Part shown: piece by piece, positions 8,297 to 20,131 of the stretch
Numbering within the stretch: position 1 is the stretch's first letter
Layout of the letters: each line of letters starts with the position of its first letter
DNA from: Gaiella sp.
GTDB lineage: Bacteria > Actinomycetota > Thermoleophilia > Gaiellales > Gaiellaceae
Length of the DNA stretch: 64,000 bases
Assembly: GCA_027493885.1 (NCBI GenBank)
Contig: JAOSJZ010000001.1
Coordinates: 1,178,001-1,242,000 of the forward strand
Direction of reading: 5' to 3'
Program-made: the position numbers and the translations under genes
Notes under the pieces: model-generated
What the model was told of the DNA's origin: nothing
The model's database searches: none
The model's input: the letters and a program-made list of their open reading frames with translations, nothing else

Positions 8297-9262
8297 CTAC
8301 GGGGCCGTCGCCGCCTCGAGCCGGCCGTCGACCGCGTCGCGATCGACGTCGGGGCCGAGCCCGATGAAGACGAGCTCGGTACGCGGGGTGTCGCCGTTCC
8401 ACGGCCCCAGCGGACGGATCTCGACGCGGCGCCCGACGACGTGCGCGACGACCCGCTGCCCCGGTGCCTCGACGAGCCGCACGAACCCCTTCGCACGGAA
8501 CACGTCCGCCGGAAGCGATCCGAGCACGGCCCGGAGCGGGCCGTAGCGAAGCGGCTCGTCGCTCGTCCAGGCCCAGGTCGCGATGCCGTGCGCGTGCCCG
8601 TGCTCATCCCCCGCGCGCGCCCCCGGCGCCGCGGCCCCTCCCACGCCGAGCACGAGCTCGAGCGGCACGCGCCCGAACGACGCCTCGACGATTCGCGCGG
8701 CCGGATACGTCAGCCGGCCCCGTACCGTCGCGAGCTCGGCGGTGGAGACGAGGTCCGCCTTGTTGAGCACGATCACGTCCGCGGCCGCGAGCTGGCGTCG
8801 CGCGAGCTCGAGGCCCTGCGGCGGGATCTCGTCCACCGCGGCCGCGTCGACGAGCGTGACGACGCCGTCGACGCGCGCCAGGCGCCGCACGTGCTCGTCG
8901 CGGAGCGCGACGAGCAGCCGGCCAGGGTCGGAGACGCCGCTCGCCTCGACGAGGACGCGCTCGGGCGGGTAGGACGCCTCGAGCACGCCGACGAGTTGCG
9001 AGACGAGATCGGCGCCGATCGTGCAGCAGACGCAGCCGTTGTCGAGCGTGATCGTGGTGGCGTCCCTGCTCGCGATCAGGCGACCGTCGACGTCGATCGA
9101 GCCGAAGTCGTTGACGAAGACGGTCACCCGCTGCCCGTGGTCGGCGGCGAGGACGTGGTTCAGGAGCGTCGTCTTCCCCGAGCCGAGGAAGCCGGCCAGC
9201 ACCGTCACGGGGACGGGTGCCGCCGGCTCCGAGGCCGCTACGGCGACGGTCTCCGGTTCCAC
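8297..9262 (-). CDS. CobW/COG0523-family GTPase, putative metallochaperone
   Basis: The track ORF is over-extended. The real N-terminus is PVPVTVLAGFLGSGKTT, with the P-loop about 20 residues from a GTG at 9262 that overlaps narI by 25 bases. Diagnostic features are the Walker A motif, the family CxCC metal motif in NGCVCCTIG, switch region VEASGVSDPGR, the base-recognition NKAD, a His-containing stretch (GDEHGHAHG) and the C-terminal CobW domain. The family delivers or inserts metals (Zn, Co, Fe) using GTP. Its position between nitrate reductase and a second molybdenum enzyme suggests metal handling for these enzymes, which is inference only. Length is about 321 residues, normal for the family. 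Confidence 0.88.
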   Translation of the reverse strand: MEPETVAVAASEPAAPVPVTVLAGFLGSGKTTLLNHVLAADHGQRVTVFVNDFGSIDVDGRLIASRDATTITLDNGCVCCTIGADLVSQLVGVLEASYPPERVLVEASGVSDPGRLLVALRDEHVRRLARVDGVVTLVDAAAVDEIPPQGLELARRQLAAADVIVLNKADLVSTAELATVRGRLTYPAARIVEASFGRVPLELVLGVGGAAAPGARAGDEHGHAHGIATWAWTSDEPLRYGPLRAVLGSLPADVFRAKGFVRLVEAPGQRVVAHVVGRRVEIRPLGPWNGDTPRTELVFIGLGPDVDRDAVDGRLEAATAP

Positions 9263-9912
9263 ACGACGACCTGGTACGAGCGCCAGAGGTACGTGACCGG
9301 AACGGTCACCACGTGAACGAGCCGCGTGAACGGGAAGAGCGCGATCAGGGCGAAACCGAGCACGGAGTGGATCTTCACGACCGCGGGCAGCACGGTCATC
9401 GTCCCCGGGTCGGGCTGGAGCTTCACGAGCGAGTGGAGCCACGGCACCGCGGTGTGCATGTACCACTCCGAGCCCCAGCGGTACGCGAGCGCGATCCAGA
9501 TCCCGAGCACGACCTGCACCGCGAGCACGGCGAGAAGCAGCCAGTCCGCCGGCGTGGTCACCGCCATGATGCGCGGGAACGCGAAGCGACGGACGACGAG
9601 CACGACGAGGCCGCCGAGCGCGAGCACCGAGAGCGAGAGCCCGATCACCTCGAGCGTGTAGAGGCGGTTGGGGTCGGTCACGAGCGCCGACCACGGGTCC
9701 CAGAGCACGAGCGCGAGAACGTGCGCAGCGAGGATCGCGAGGATCCCGTAGTGCCAGAACACGGAGCCCCAGAAGAGCGTCTTCGACTCGAGGAACTGGG
9801 ACGACTGGCTCGAGTACGAGAAGCGGTCGGAGCGGTAGCGCGCGATGCCGCCGAAGACCGCGACCGCGACGGTCAGGTACGGGATGACGACGAAGAGCAG
9901 CGTGTTCCACAT
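9238..9912 (-). CDS. narI: Respiratory nitrate reductase gamma subunit (cytochrome b)
   Basis: The 224-residue product has five hydrophobic helices and the NarI family pattern, including FWHYGILAILAAHV near residue 52 and KIHSVLGFALIALFPFTRLVH near residue 185, which provide heme-ligating histidines. NarI passes electrons from menaquinol through two b hemes to NarH on the inner face of the membrane. The start at 9912 (MWNTLLF) is supported by AAGGAGG five bases upstream, whereas the track start at 10017 is upstream of it. It lies 13 bases after narJ and overlaps the CobW-like gene, completing narGHJI in the standard order. Confidence 0.95.
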   Translation of the reverse strand: MWNTLLFVVIPYLTVAVAVFGGIARYRSDRFSYSSQSSQFLESKTLFWGSVFWHYGILAILAAHVLALVLWDPWSALVTDPNRLYTLEVIGLSLSVLALGGLVVLVVRRFAFPRIMAVTTPADWLLLAVLAVQVVLGIWIALAYRWGSEWYMHTAVPWLHSLVKLQPDPGTMTVLPAVVKIHSVLGFALIALFPFTRLVHVVTVPVTYLWRSYQVVVWNRRPSP

Positions 9913-9925
9913 GGCGTGCCTCCTT

Positions 9926-10596
9926 CTATCCGCAGGTCGCCCTGTCGATGCCGAGGCTGTCCCGGTCGCGCATCCACTCACGCTCGCTCTCGAGCTCGAG
10001 TGGATCGACGACGGCATGCGGCCTCGCCGCCCGCAGCGCCAGCTCGAGCGCGCCCAGGACCGTGCGATACGCGGTCTGGGGCTCGAGGGGACCCTCCGCG
10101 CGCGGCCCGCCCGGCAGCGCGGAGATCCGCGCGAGCGCCGGGAGGATCGCGTCGTCGAGGAGCTCGCCGGCGAGCTCCTCGTCGTCGCAGACGGCGAGGA
10201 ACGAGAGGAGGACGACGAGGTGGTCGGCGAGCTCGCCGCCGTCGGGCTCGAAGCCCGCGGCGCGGAAGCGGCGCCGCAGCTCGACGATGAACGCGCCGCG
10301 CTTGTGGCTCTCCTCGAACAGGTAGTGGCCGACGTACGGGTAGCACGTGGGCTGCGAGCGGGCGAGCGTGTCGAGGTCGAAGGTGCGCGTGTAGGCCTCC
10401 TGGAGCTCGCCGAGCCCGGTCGTCGCGACGAGCGCGCCGAAGGCGTCGAGCAGCGCCTCCGCCTCGGAGCTCCACTCGCCGGCGGCCTTCGCGGCCGTCC
10501 GCACGTCCCCGCCGGGAGGCACGACTGGGTACGTGAGGACGGCCGCGAACGCCCCGGCGAGCCCGGCGACCTCGGTCGGCCTCGCCACGAGCTCGC

Positions 10597-10600
<4 letters not shown>
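9926..10600 (-). CDS. narJ: Nitrate reductase assembly chaperone
   Basis: A 224-residue TorD/NarJ-family chaperone embedded in an over-long track ORF. It starts at a GTG at 10600 overlapping the narH stop (GTGA), which implies translational coupling. The family signature is seen in ELQEAYTRTFDL, followed by YPYVGHYLFEESHKRG and the DHLVVLLSFLA helix. NarJ binds NarG in the cytoplasm and holds it for molybdenum-cofactor insertion and membrane attachment, and is not part of the final enzyme. Confidence 0.93.
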
Positions 10601-12123
<1,523 letters not shown>

Positions 12124-12146
12124 ACTGCTCCTCTCCGCCGCGCCGC

Positions 12147-15797
<3,651 letters not shown>

Positions 15798-15801
15798 GGT
15801 T

Positions 15802-16645
15802 TCATCCCTCCCTGGCACTCGAGACGAGCGGCCTGCGTACGCCCGTGAGGCGCCGCCGCCAGAAGACGAGCGCCGCGAGCACGATCAGCACGGCGAGGCC
15901 GACGGAGAGCCCGATCAGCTTTCCCGCGGCGCCCGCGGTTCGCTCCTGCGTCGGCGCGGCGGCGAGGAACGCGACGAGGTCGGCGCGCTCTCCTACGGTC
16001 AGCGGCTTGCCGGCGAAGATCGGCGCCATCGTCGGGAAGGTCATCGCCTCGAGAGAGGAGCCGAGCCCCTGCGCGCCGCCGTACTTCTCGTACGAGCCGG
16101 TGAGGTCGGGCCCGAGCGCGCCGCCGCCGAGGGCGCCGACGCCGGCCACCGAATGGCAGGAGAGACATGCGGGCCCCCGGCCGAGAGCCGCTCCGCGCCC
16201 GTGAACAGATGCTTGCCGCGCTCGGCGTCTCCCCGGGGGCGGGAGCCGGAGCGGGCGTCGGCGCTGGAGAGGGGGTCGGCTTCGGCGCGGGGGCCGCCTG
16301 GTAGCCCAGGAAGGCGAGGAGCGGGCCGATCTGGGCATCTGTGACGCCGACGTCGGGCATCGGCGTGCCGTACTCGTCGACGAGCTTCTTCGCGATCGGG
16401 TCGCCCGAGGCGATCACGTCCTGCGGCGCGAGGATGAACCTCTCCGCCCAGTCGCGGTCGACGCGGTCAGGGAGGCCGGCGAGATCGGGGCCGACGAGCT
16501 TGCCTCCGCCGATCGAGTGGCAGCCTGCGCAGAGGCTGTCGAACACCGCCTTCCCCTCGTCGGCGGCCGCGGTGGCGGATCCTGCCGGGATCGAGGCGCC
16601 GAGCAGCACGAGCCACGCGACGAGGAGAAGGCGAGCTCTTCCCAC
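15802..16645 (-). CDS. Diheme c-type cytochrome, membrane anchored, two frameshifts
   Basis: From a GTG at 16645 the protein has a signal sequence, then a first heme domain with CAGCH and distal Met in GTPMPDVG. An Ala-Pro linker and a second heme domain with CLSCHS and MTFPTMAP follow, ending in one membrane helix ([17 protein letters not shown]). The frame breaks twice, near 16225 and at the C5 run 16174-16178. Adding one base at each restores an uninterrupted reading ([23 protein letters not shown]) of 282 codons. It is a likely periplasmic or outer-face electron carrier. It sits between narK and narG and ends four bases before the narG start, so it is part of the nitrate-respiration transcript. 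Confidence 0.8.
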
Positions 16646-16680
16646 CAGCGCGACGCTATCCAGGCCCCGGCACGGGAACG

Positions 16681-16696
16681 TGATTAGATTTGATCA
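16681..16696. promoter_or_regulatory. TGATY-N6-GATCA palindrome, site a (between narK and cytochrome c)
   Basis: TGATTAGATTTGATCA overlaps the narK stop codon and is centred about 43 bases upstream of the cytochrome c GTG. It has the same spacing as two further copies at 17.97 and 19.02 kb. The form resembles FNR/CRP-type half sites but with a wider spacer. Confidence 0.55.
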
Positions 16697-17941
16697 GGCT
16701 CGGGCCTGCCGGCCCGCGATGCCGCCGACGAGCTCGGCCGGCGCCGTCCGCACGAGCCAGACGGCGAGCACGAGGCACATCACCACGAAGACGAGCAGGC
16801 CGACGAACCCGTACGTGTAGGTGCCCTCCACGTCCTTGACGAGGCCGACGAAGATCGGCGGGAAGAACCCGCCGAGCCCGCCCGCGGCGCCGACGATGCC
16901 GCCGGCCGACCCCGCGTCGGCCGGGAACTCCGTCGGCACGAGCTTGAAGACGGCACCGTTGCCGATACCGAGGAAGGTGCCGAGCGTGAGGCACGCGATC
17001 GTGACCGGGACGATCCGCGGGCTGGTCGCGATCGACGCCAGCACGGACGCGTCGACCGCGATCCCGGCGAACATCAGGATCAGCACCGGATAGGCCCCGA
17101 AGTGGTCGGAGAGCCAGCCGCCGACGGGGCGCGCGACCGTCGCCGCGATGATGAACCCGGCCGCGCGCGCCGAGGCGTCTCCCTTCGAGAAGTCGAACCA
17201 GTCCTGCAGCAGGGTCGGAAGCAGGAACGCCATCGCGACGAAGCCGCCGAAGGTGATGAAGTAGAAGAACGCGAGCCGGTAGAGGCGCCACCCGGAGCGG
17301 AGCACCTCGCTGTAGCGCGTCGGGGGCGCCGTCCGCGGCGCGTCCCGCGCGAGCGTGGCGAACCCGGCCGCGCCGGCGAGCAGCGCGGCGGCCGTCACCC
17401 AGCCGAGCGTGGGCCTCCCCCACGCCGACGCGATCGCCGGCCCGCCGAAGAACACGATCGCGGTGCCCGCGTTCCCGACGCCGAAGACCCCGAGCGCGAG
17501 ACCCTGCCGCTCCCGCGGGAACCATCCGGACGAGAACGAGACGCCCACCGCGAACGAGGCGCCCGAGACGCCGAGCAGGAGGCCGACCGCCAGGAGCGTC
17601 CAGTACGAGTCAGCGTAGCCGAAGAGGACGCTCGGCACCGCCGCGAACGCGAGCAGCACCGTGAACACGAGGCGGCCCCCGTAGCGGTCGGCGAGCACGC
17701 CGACGGGGATCCGCGCGAGCGATCCGAGCACGACGGGTATCGCCGTGAGGAACAGCGCCTCCGTGTAGCTCAGGTCGAGGTCGTTCTTGAACGTCTTCGC
17801 GAACGGCGCGATCAGGCTCCACGAGGCGAAGCAGAGCGCGAAGGCGGCGGTCGCGAGCGCGAGGTTCCAGCCGGGGAGCGCGGGGAAGCGCGTGCCCCCC
17901 TCGGGGCGGGTCGACGCGCGCGCCTCGCTCATGCGGCACAT
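16694..17941 (-). CDS. narK: Nitrate/nitrite MFS transporter
   Basis: A major facilitator protein of about 415 residues with twelve predicted helices. It carries the nitrate-porter signatures GASFAVGVSFSSGWFPRERQG (NS1 region) and a glycine-rich GSAGGIVGAAGGLGG (NS2 region), plus the loop-2 motif GVLADRYGGR. It imports nitrate and/or exchanges it for nitrite across the inner membrane. The track begins at GTG 17959; ATG 17941 or 17932 are also possible and none has a good ribosome site, so the N-terminus is uncertain. It is the first gene of the nitrate block and starts just downstream of palindromic site b. Confidence 0.93.
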   Translation of the reverse strand: MCRMSEARASTRPEGGTRFPALPGWNLALATAAFALCFASWSLIAPFAKTFKNDLDLSYTEALFLTAIPVVLGSLARIPVGVLADRYGGRLVFTVLLAFAAVPSVLFGYADSYWTLLAVGLLLGVSGASFAVGVSFSSGWFPRERQGLALGVFGVGNAGTAIVFFGGPAIASAWGRPTLGWVTAAALLAGAAGFATLARDAPRTAPPTRYSEVLRSGWRLYRLAFFYFITFGGFVAMAFLLPTLLQDWFDFSKGDASARAAGFIIAATVARPVGGWLSDHFGAYPVLILMFAGIAVDASVLASIATSPRIVPVTIACLTLGTFLGIGNGAVFKLVPTEFPADAGSAGGIVGAAGGLGGFFPPIFVGLVKDVEGTYTYGFVGLLVFVVMCLVLAVWLVRTAPAELVGGIAGRQARA

Positions 17942-17966
17942 GGTTCCGTGCGCCCGCACGAGCGTG

Positions 17967-17984
17967 GTGATCGAATGTGATCAC
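17967..17984. promoter_or_regulatory. GTGATC-N6-GATCAC palindrome, site b (narK / CBS-like divergent promoter)
   Basis: A perfect 6+6 inverted repeat GTGATCGAATGTGATCAC lies between narK and the divergently read CBS-like gene. It is centred about 34 bases from the narK ATG and 45 bases from the other ATG. It is the best-conserved member of the three-site family in this cluster and is placed to control both directions. Confidence 0.65.
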
Positions 17985-18020
17985 GCGCCGCGGCGTCGTC
18001 GGCGCAAGCCTCCCAGAACG

Positions 18021-18440
18021 ATGGCCACGATGGTCCACCTCACCCGCACCGAGGTCGCGGAGCTCCCGGTCTCCGAGATCACGATCACGGGGAAGACCGT
18101 GCAGGCGGGCGTGACCGTCGACGACGCGCGGCGCGCGTTCGCCTCGAGCGCGGTCCAGGTGGTGCCCGTCCTCGAGGGCGCCCGCTACCTCGGCGCGGTC
18201 GACCGCGGCACGATCGAGGCCGCCGACGGAGGCGCCGCGCTCTCCTCGGTCGCGCAGGCGCTCGTTCCCCAGGTGCTGGAGGGGGAGCGCGCGGGGGACG
18301 CGCTCGCGGCCCTCGACGCGCACGGCGCCACGCGGCTCGTGGTCGTCGGCGAGGACGGCCGCTACGTCGGCATCGTCTGCCTGCGCGGTGACCGCGAGCG
18401 ACTGTGCATCGACGCAGCGCGGCTCCGCGTCCTCGCCTGA
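18021..18440 (+). CDS. CBS-domain-like small protein
   Basis: About 139 residues from ATG 18021 (MATMVHLTRTEVAELPV); the track start lies upstream in the narK promoter. Two similar halves, each with a 'VDDARRAFASSAVQVVPVLEGARYLGAV'-type pattern (VQVVPVLEG and TRLVVVGEDGRYVGIV), match a CBS pair, which usually binds adenosine nucleotides and modulates partner proteins. It is read divergently from narK across palindrome b, so co-regulation with nitrate respiration is likely. Sequence divergence from typical CBS proteins keeps the call moderate. Confidence 0.65.
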   Translation: MATMVHLTRTEVAELPVSEITITGKTVQAGVTVDDARRAFASSAVQVVPVLEGARYLGAVDRGTIEAADGGAALSSVAQALVPQVLEGERAGDALAALDAHGATRLVVVGEDGRYVGIVCLRGDRERLCIDAARLRVLA

Positions 18441-18456
18441 GACGCGGGTACCGGCG

Positions 18457-19023
18457 TCAGAGGAGCTGCCGGCGGCGTCCCTCGGCGATCGCCGCGAGCT
18501 GCGAATGGCAGCGGAGCCCGACGAGGATGCCGCGGATGTGGTTGCGCACGGTGACCTCGGCGAGGCCGAGCTCCTGGGCGATCACCTTCGCCGGCTTCCC
18601 CTCCCCGAGCAGGCGCAGCACCTCGAGCTGGCGCGCCGTCAGGGGTGTTCCCTCCGTCCCGGGGTCCTGCGCGACCTCCTCGCCGTTCCGGAGCAGGTGG
18701 ATCACGATGGGCCCGTCGGGGTCGCAGTCGAGCAGCGAGATCGTCGACATGCCGATCCGCTTCCGTCCGGACGCGGTGCGGATGAGGACGTGCCGGCACG
18801 GCACCGGCCAGCCCTCGCGGGCGAGCCGCGCGCCCGAGCAGCCGGCATGGCAAACGAGGTCGCCGCGGTCCGTGACCGCCCCGAGCAACGCCCAGCAGGG
18901 CCGGCCGACCGCATCCTCGGCCTTCGTCCCCGTGAGGCGCTCGAGCGCCTCGTTCCACGTGCGGACAAGCATGTCCGGCCCGAAGGAGAAGACCGCGTCG
19001 CCCGATCGCGGAGTGGCGAGCAT
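18457..19023 (-). CDS. PAS domain-LuxR transcriptional regulator with a cysteine cluster
   Basis: The 188-residue protein has an N-terminal PAS fold (residues 10-110: FSFGPDMLVRTWNEALERLTG...GRKRIGMSTISLLD). It contains Cys43, Cys58, Cys62 and Cys76, of which CHAGC is the centre. A LuxR/NarL-type helix-turn-helix follows at about 125-185 (LTARQLEVLRLLGEG...VTVRNHIRGIL). There is no receiver domain, so it is a one-component regulator. The cysteines could bind an Fe-S cluster or other metal for redox sensing (inference). It is convergent with the CBS-like gene and next to the nitrate cluster, and its own start codon overlaps palindromic site c, consistent with autoregulation. Confidence 0.85.
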   Translation of the reverse strand: MLATPRSGDAVFSFGPDMLVRTWNEALERLTGTKAEDAVGRPCWALLGAVTDRGDLVCHAGCSGARLAREGWPVPCRHVLIRTASGRKRIGMSTISLLDCDPDGPIVIHLLRNGEEVAQDPGTEGTPLTARQLEVLRLLGEGKPAKVIAQELGLAEVTVRNHIRGILVGLRCHSQLAAIAEGRRRQLL

Positions 19024-19039
19024 GATCCACTTTGATCAC
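19022..19039. promoter_or_regulatory. TGATC-N6-GATCA palindrome, site c (start of PAS-LuxR gene)
   Basis: TGATCCACTTTGATCA at 19023-19038 has the same half-sites and spacing as sites a and b. Its edge touches the ATG of the PAS-LuxR gene (19023-19021), and an in-frame stop lies inside the palindrome. The gene therefore starts here or later, possibly from a leaderless message, and a bound protein would block it. Confidence 0.55.
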
Positions 19040-19133
19040 GGCGGCCCAATCGCGTCGTCCGTGATTTCCCGCATCGCGGTTGCGGGTTTCTACGGATGTG
19101 GCTCGGTCGGGCTGCGCGGCTGCTACCGTCGGG

Positions 19134-19413
19134 TCGCCCGGTCGCGCTAGGTGGGGAGTCAGCGGTTCCCTGAACCCGAAATCCGCTCCAGCGGGACCGA
19201 ACGCCGTCCGAGGGCGGCGGTCACGGGCATGGGTCATCGACACGTGGCGTTGACGGTCGGGTCCCGCGCACTGGGAGCGTTCGAACCGCGTCAGGTCCGG
19301 AAGGAAGCAGCGCTAAGGACTCCCTCCCAGGTGCCGCGGCACCGCCCGGCCCGAGCAGGCGGCGGCGACACCACCCGGGATCGCCTGCACGACGACGGAG
19401 CGCGCGACCGGGC
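19134..19413 (+). ncRNA. ffs: Large signal recognition particle RNA (Bacillus-type, with Alu domain)
   Basis: The conserved SRP54-binding hairpin GTCAGGTCCGGAAGGAAGCAGC is at about 19289-19311. The flanking sequence aligns from memory with the B. subtilis scRNA: GGGGAGTCAGCGGT, AATCCGCTCCAGCGGGACCGAA, GCGTTGACGGTCGGGTCC and GGTGCCGCGG all have counterparts in order. A perfect 13-bp closing helix joins CGCCCGGTCGCGC (19135-19147) to GCGCGACCGGGCG (19400-19412), giving about 280 nt. This is the long form with an Alu domain, not the 4.5S form. It lies upstream of dnaX, a common arrangement. Track ORFs here are not proteins. Confidence 0.93.
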
Positions 19414-19419
19414 GCTACG

Positions 19420-19462
19420 CTCGATCGGCGTGGGACTCCTGTACGGAGGCCCACGCCGATCG
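19420..19462. terminator. Bidirectional hairpin terminator
   Basis: A perfect 13-bp stem (CGATCGGCGTGGG with CCCACGCCGATCG) encloses a smaller CTCC/GGAG stem. It sits seven bases after the SRP RNA and 16 bases past the stop of the minus-strand secreted-protein gene, so it can end both transcripts. Confidence 0.75.
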
Positions 19463-19478
19463 TTCCGCTGACAGCCGC

Positions 19479-19967
19479 CTAGCTGCAGATGCTGTCCGCG
19501 GCGTGCTCGTTGTTCTTGATGTCGATGTGACTCGCGAGCAGGAGGATGTCCGACTCGCTCGTGCTGAGGAGCGCGCTATTCACGAGGCCCACGTATTCGG
19601 CCACGGTGTACTGCTCGCCGTCCGCGCCAAACGCACCCGAGAACTGCGTCCAATATACGCCCGGGCCCTGCACGGTGTAGTTGAGCCACCCGGCGACCGC
19701 AGCCCGCAGCAGAATCTTCTGCTTCGCGAGGAGCGTGGAACCACCGCCGTAGCTGAGCGCCTCAAGCAGCGAATCACCGGCGACCGACGCCGGAGCCGAT
19801 GCGAACACGGAGGCGACGGTTGCCTCCTCGTTGTAGAGCTCGAGCTTTACTGCCCGATTCTTCCAGAAGCCCGGCGTGCAGCCGTTCGCCATCGCGGGTG
19901 TGGCCGCGAACGCAGCCACGACCGCGAGAATGAGCGTCAGGCCCAGCAGGGCAATAGACCGCCTCAT
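19479..19967 (-). CDS. Secreted CTPGFWKN-motif protein, unknown function
   Basis: The 162-residue product starts at ATG 19967 with GGGGGAGG close upstream; the track start is 93 bases too early. A Sec signal (RRSIALLGLTLILAVVAAFAATPAMA) is followed at once by NGCTPGFWKNR. This Cys-Thr-Pro-Gly-Phe/Tyr-Trp-Lys-Asn motif recurs at the mature N-terminus of many uncharacterised exported bacterial proteins. The remainder is helical and low in G+C bias for this genome, with a second Cys at the C-terminus (SICS) that may pair with the first. It is convergent with the SRP RNA and has its own promoter upstream. No enzymatic function can be proposed. Confidence 0.8.
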   Translation of the reverse strand: MRRSIALLGLTLILAVVAAFAATPAMANGCTPGFWKNRAVKLELYNEEATVASVFASAPASVAGDSLLEALSYGGGSTLLAKQKILLRAAVAGWLNYTVQGPGVYWTQFSGAFGADGEQYTVAEYVGLVNSALLSTSESDILLLASHIDIKNNEHAADSICS

Positions 19968-20046
19968 ATGATCCTCCCCCCTTCTCGTTGCACTCCACCC
20001 CGGCCTAGGGTACCCGGCGGGCACCCAGACCAGTCCCCACTGACCC

Positions 20047-20074
20047 ATCGTATACCGCATCGCAGGGAGTGCAA
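20047..20074 (-). promoter_or_regulatory. Candidate sigma-70-type promoter for the CTPGFWKN gene
   Basis: Reading the minus strand, TTGCAC is followed after 16 bases by TACGAT, both close to housekeeping consensus, in a locally A+T-richer stretch. The start of transcription would lie about 70-75 bases before the ATG at 19967. It is predicted by eye only. Confidence 0.35.
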
Positions 20075-20131
20075 GCGACGATGTGCAGACAGCGTCGTCG
20101 TGACCTCATCGAGCGTTTATCGTCGTGGGTG

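Noticed and set aside
19151-19471. ORFs of 106 and 77 residues over 19.15-19.47 kb
   Set aside because: The segment is the SRP RNA and its terminator.
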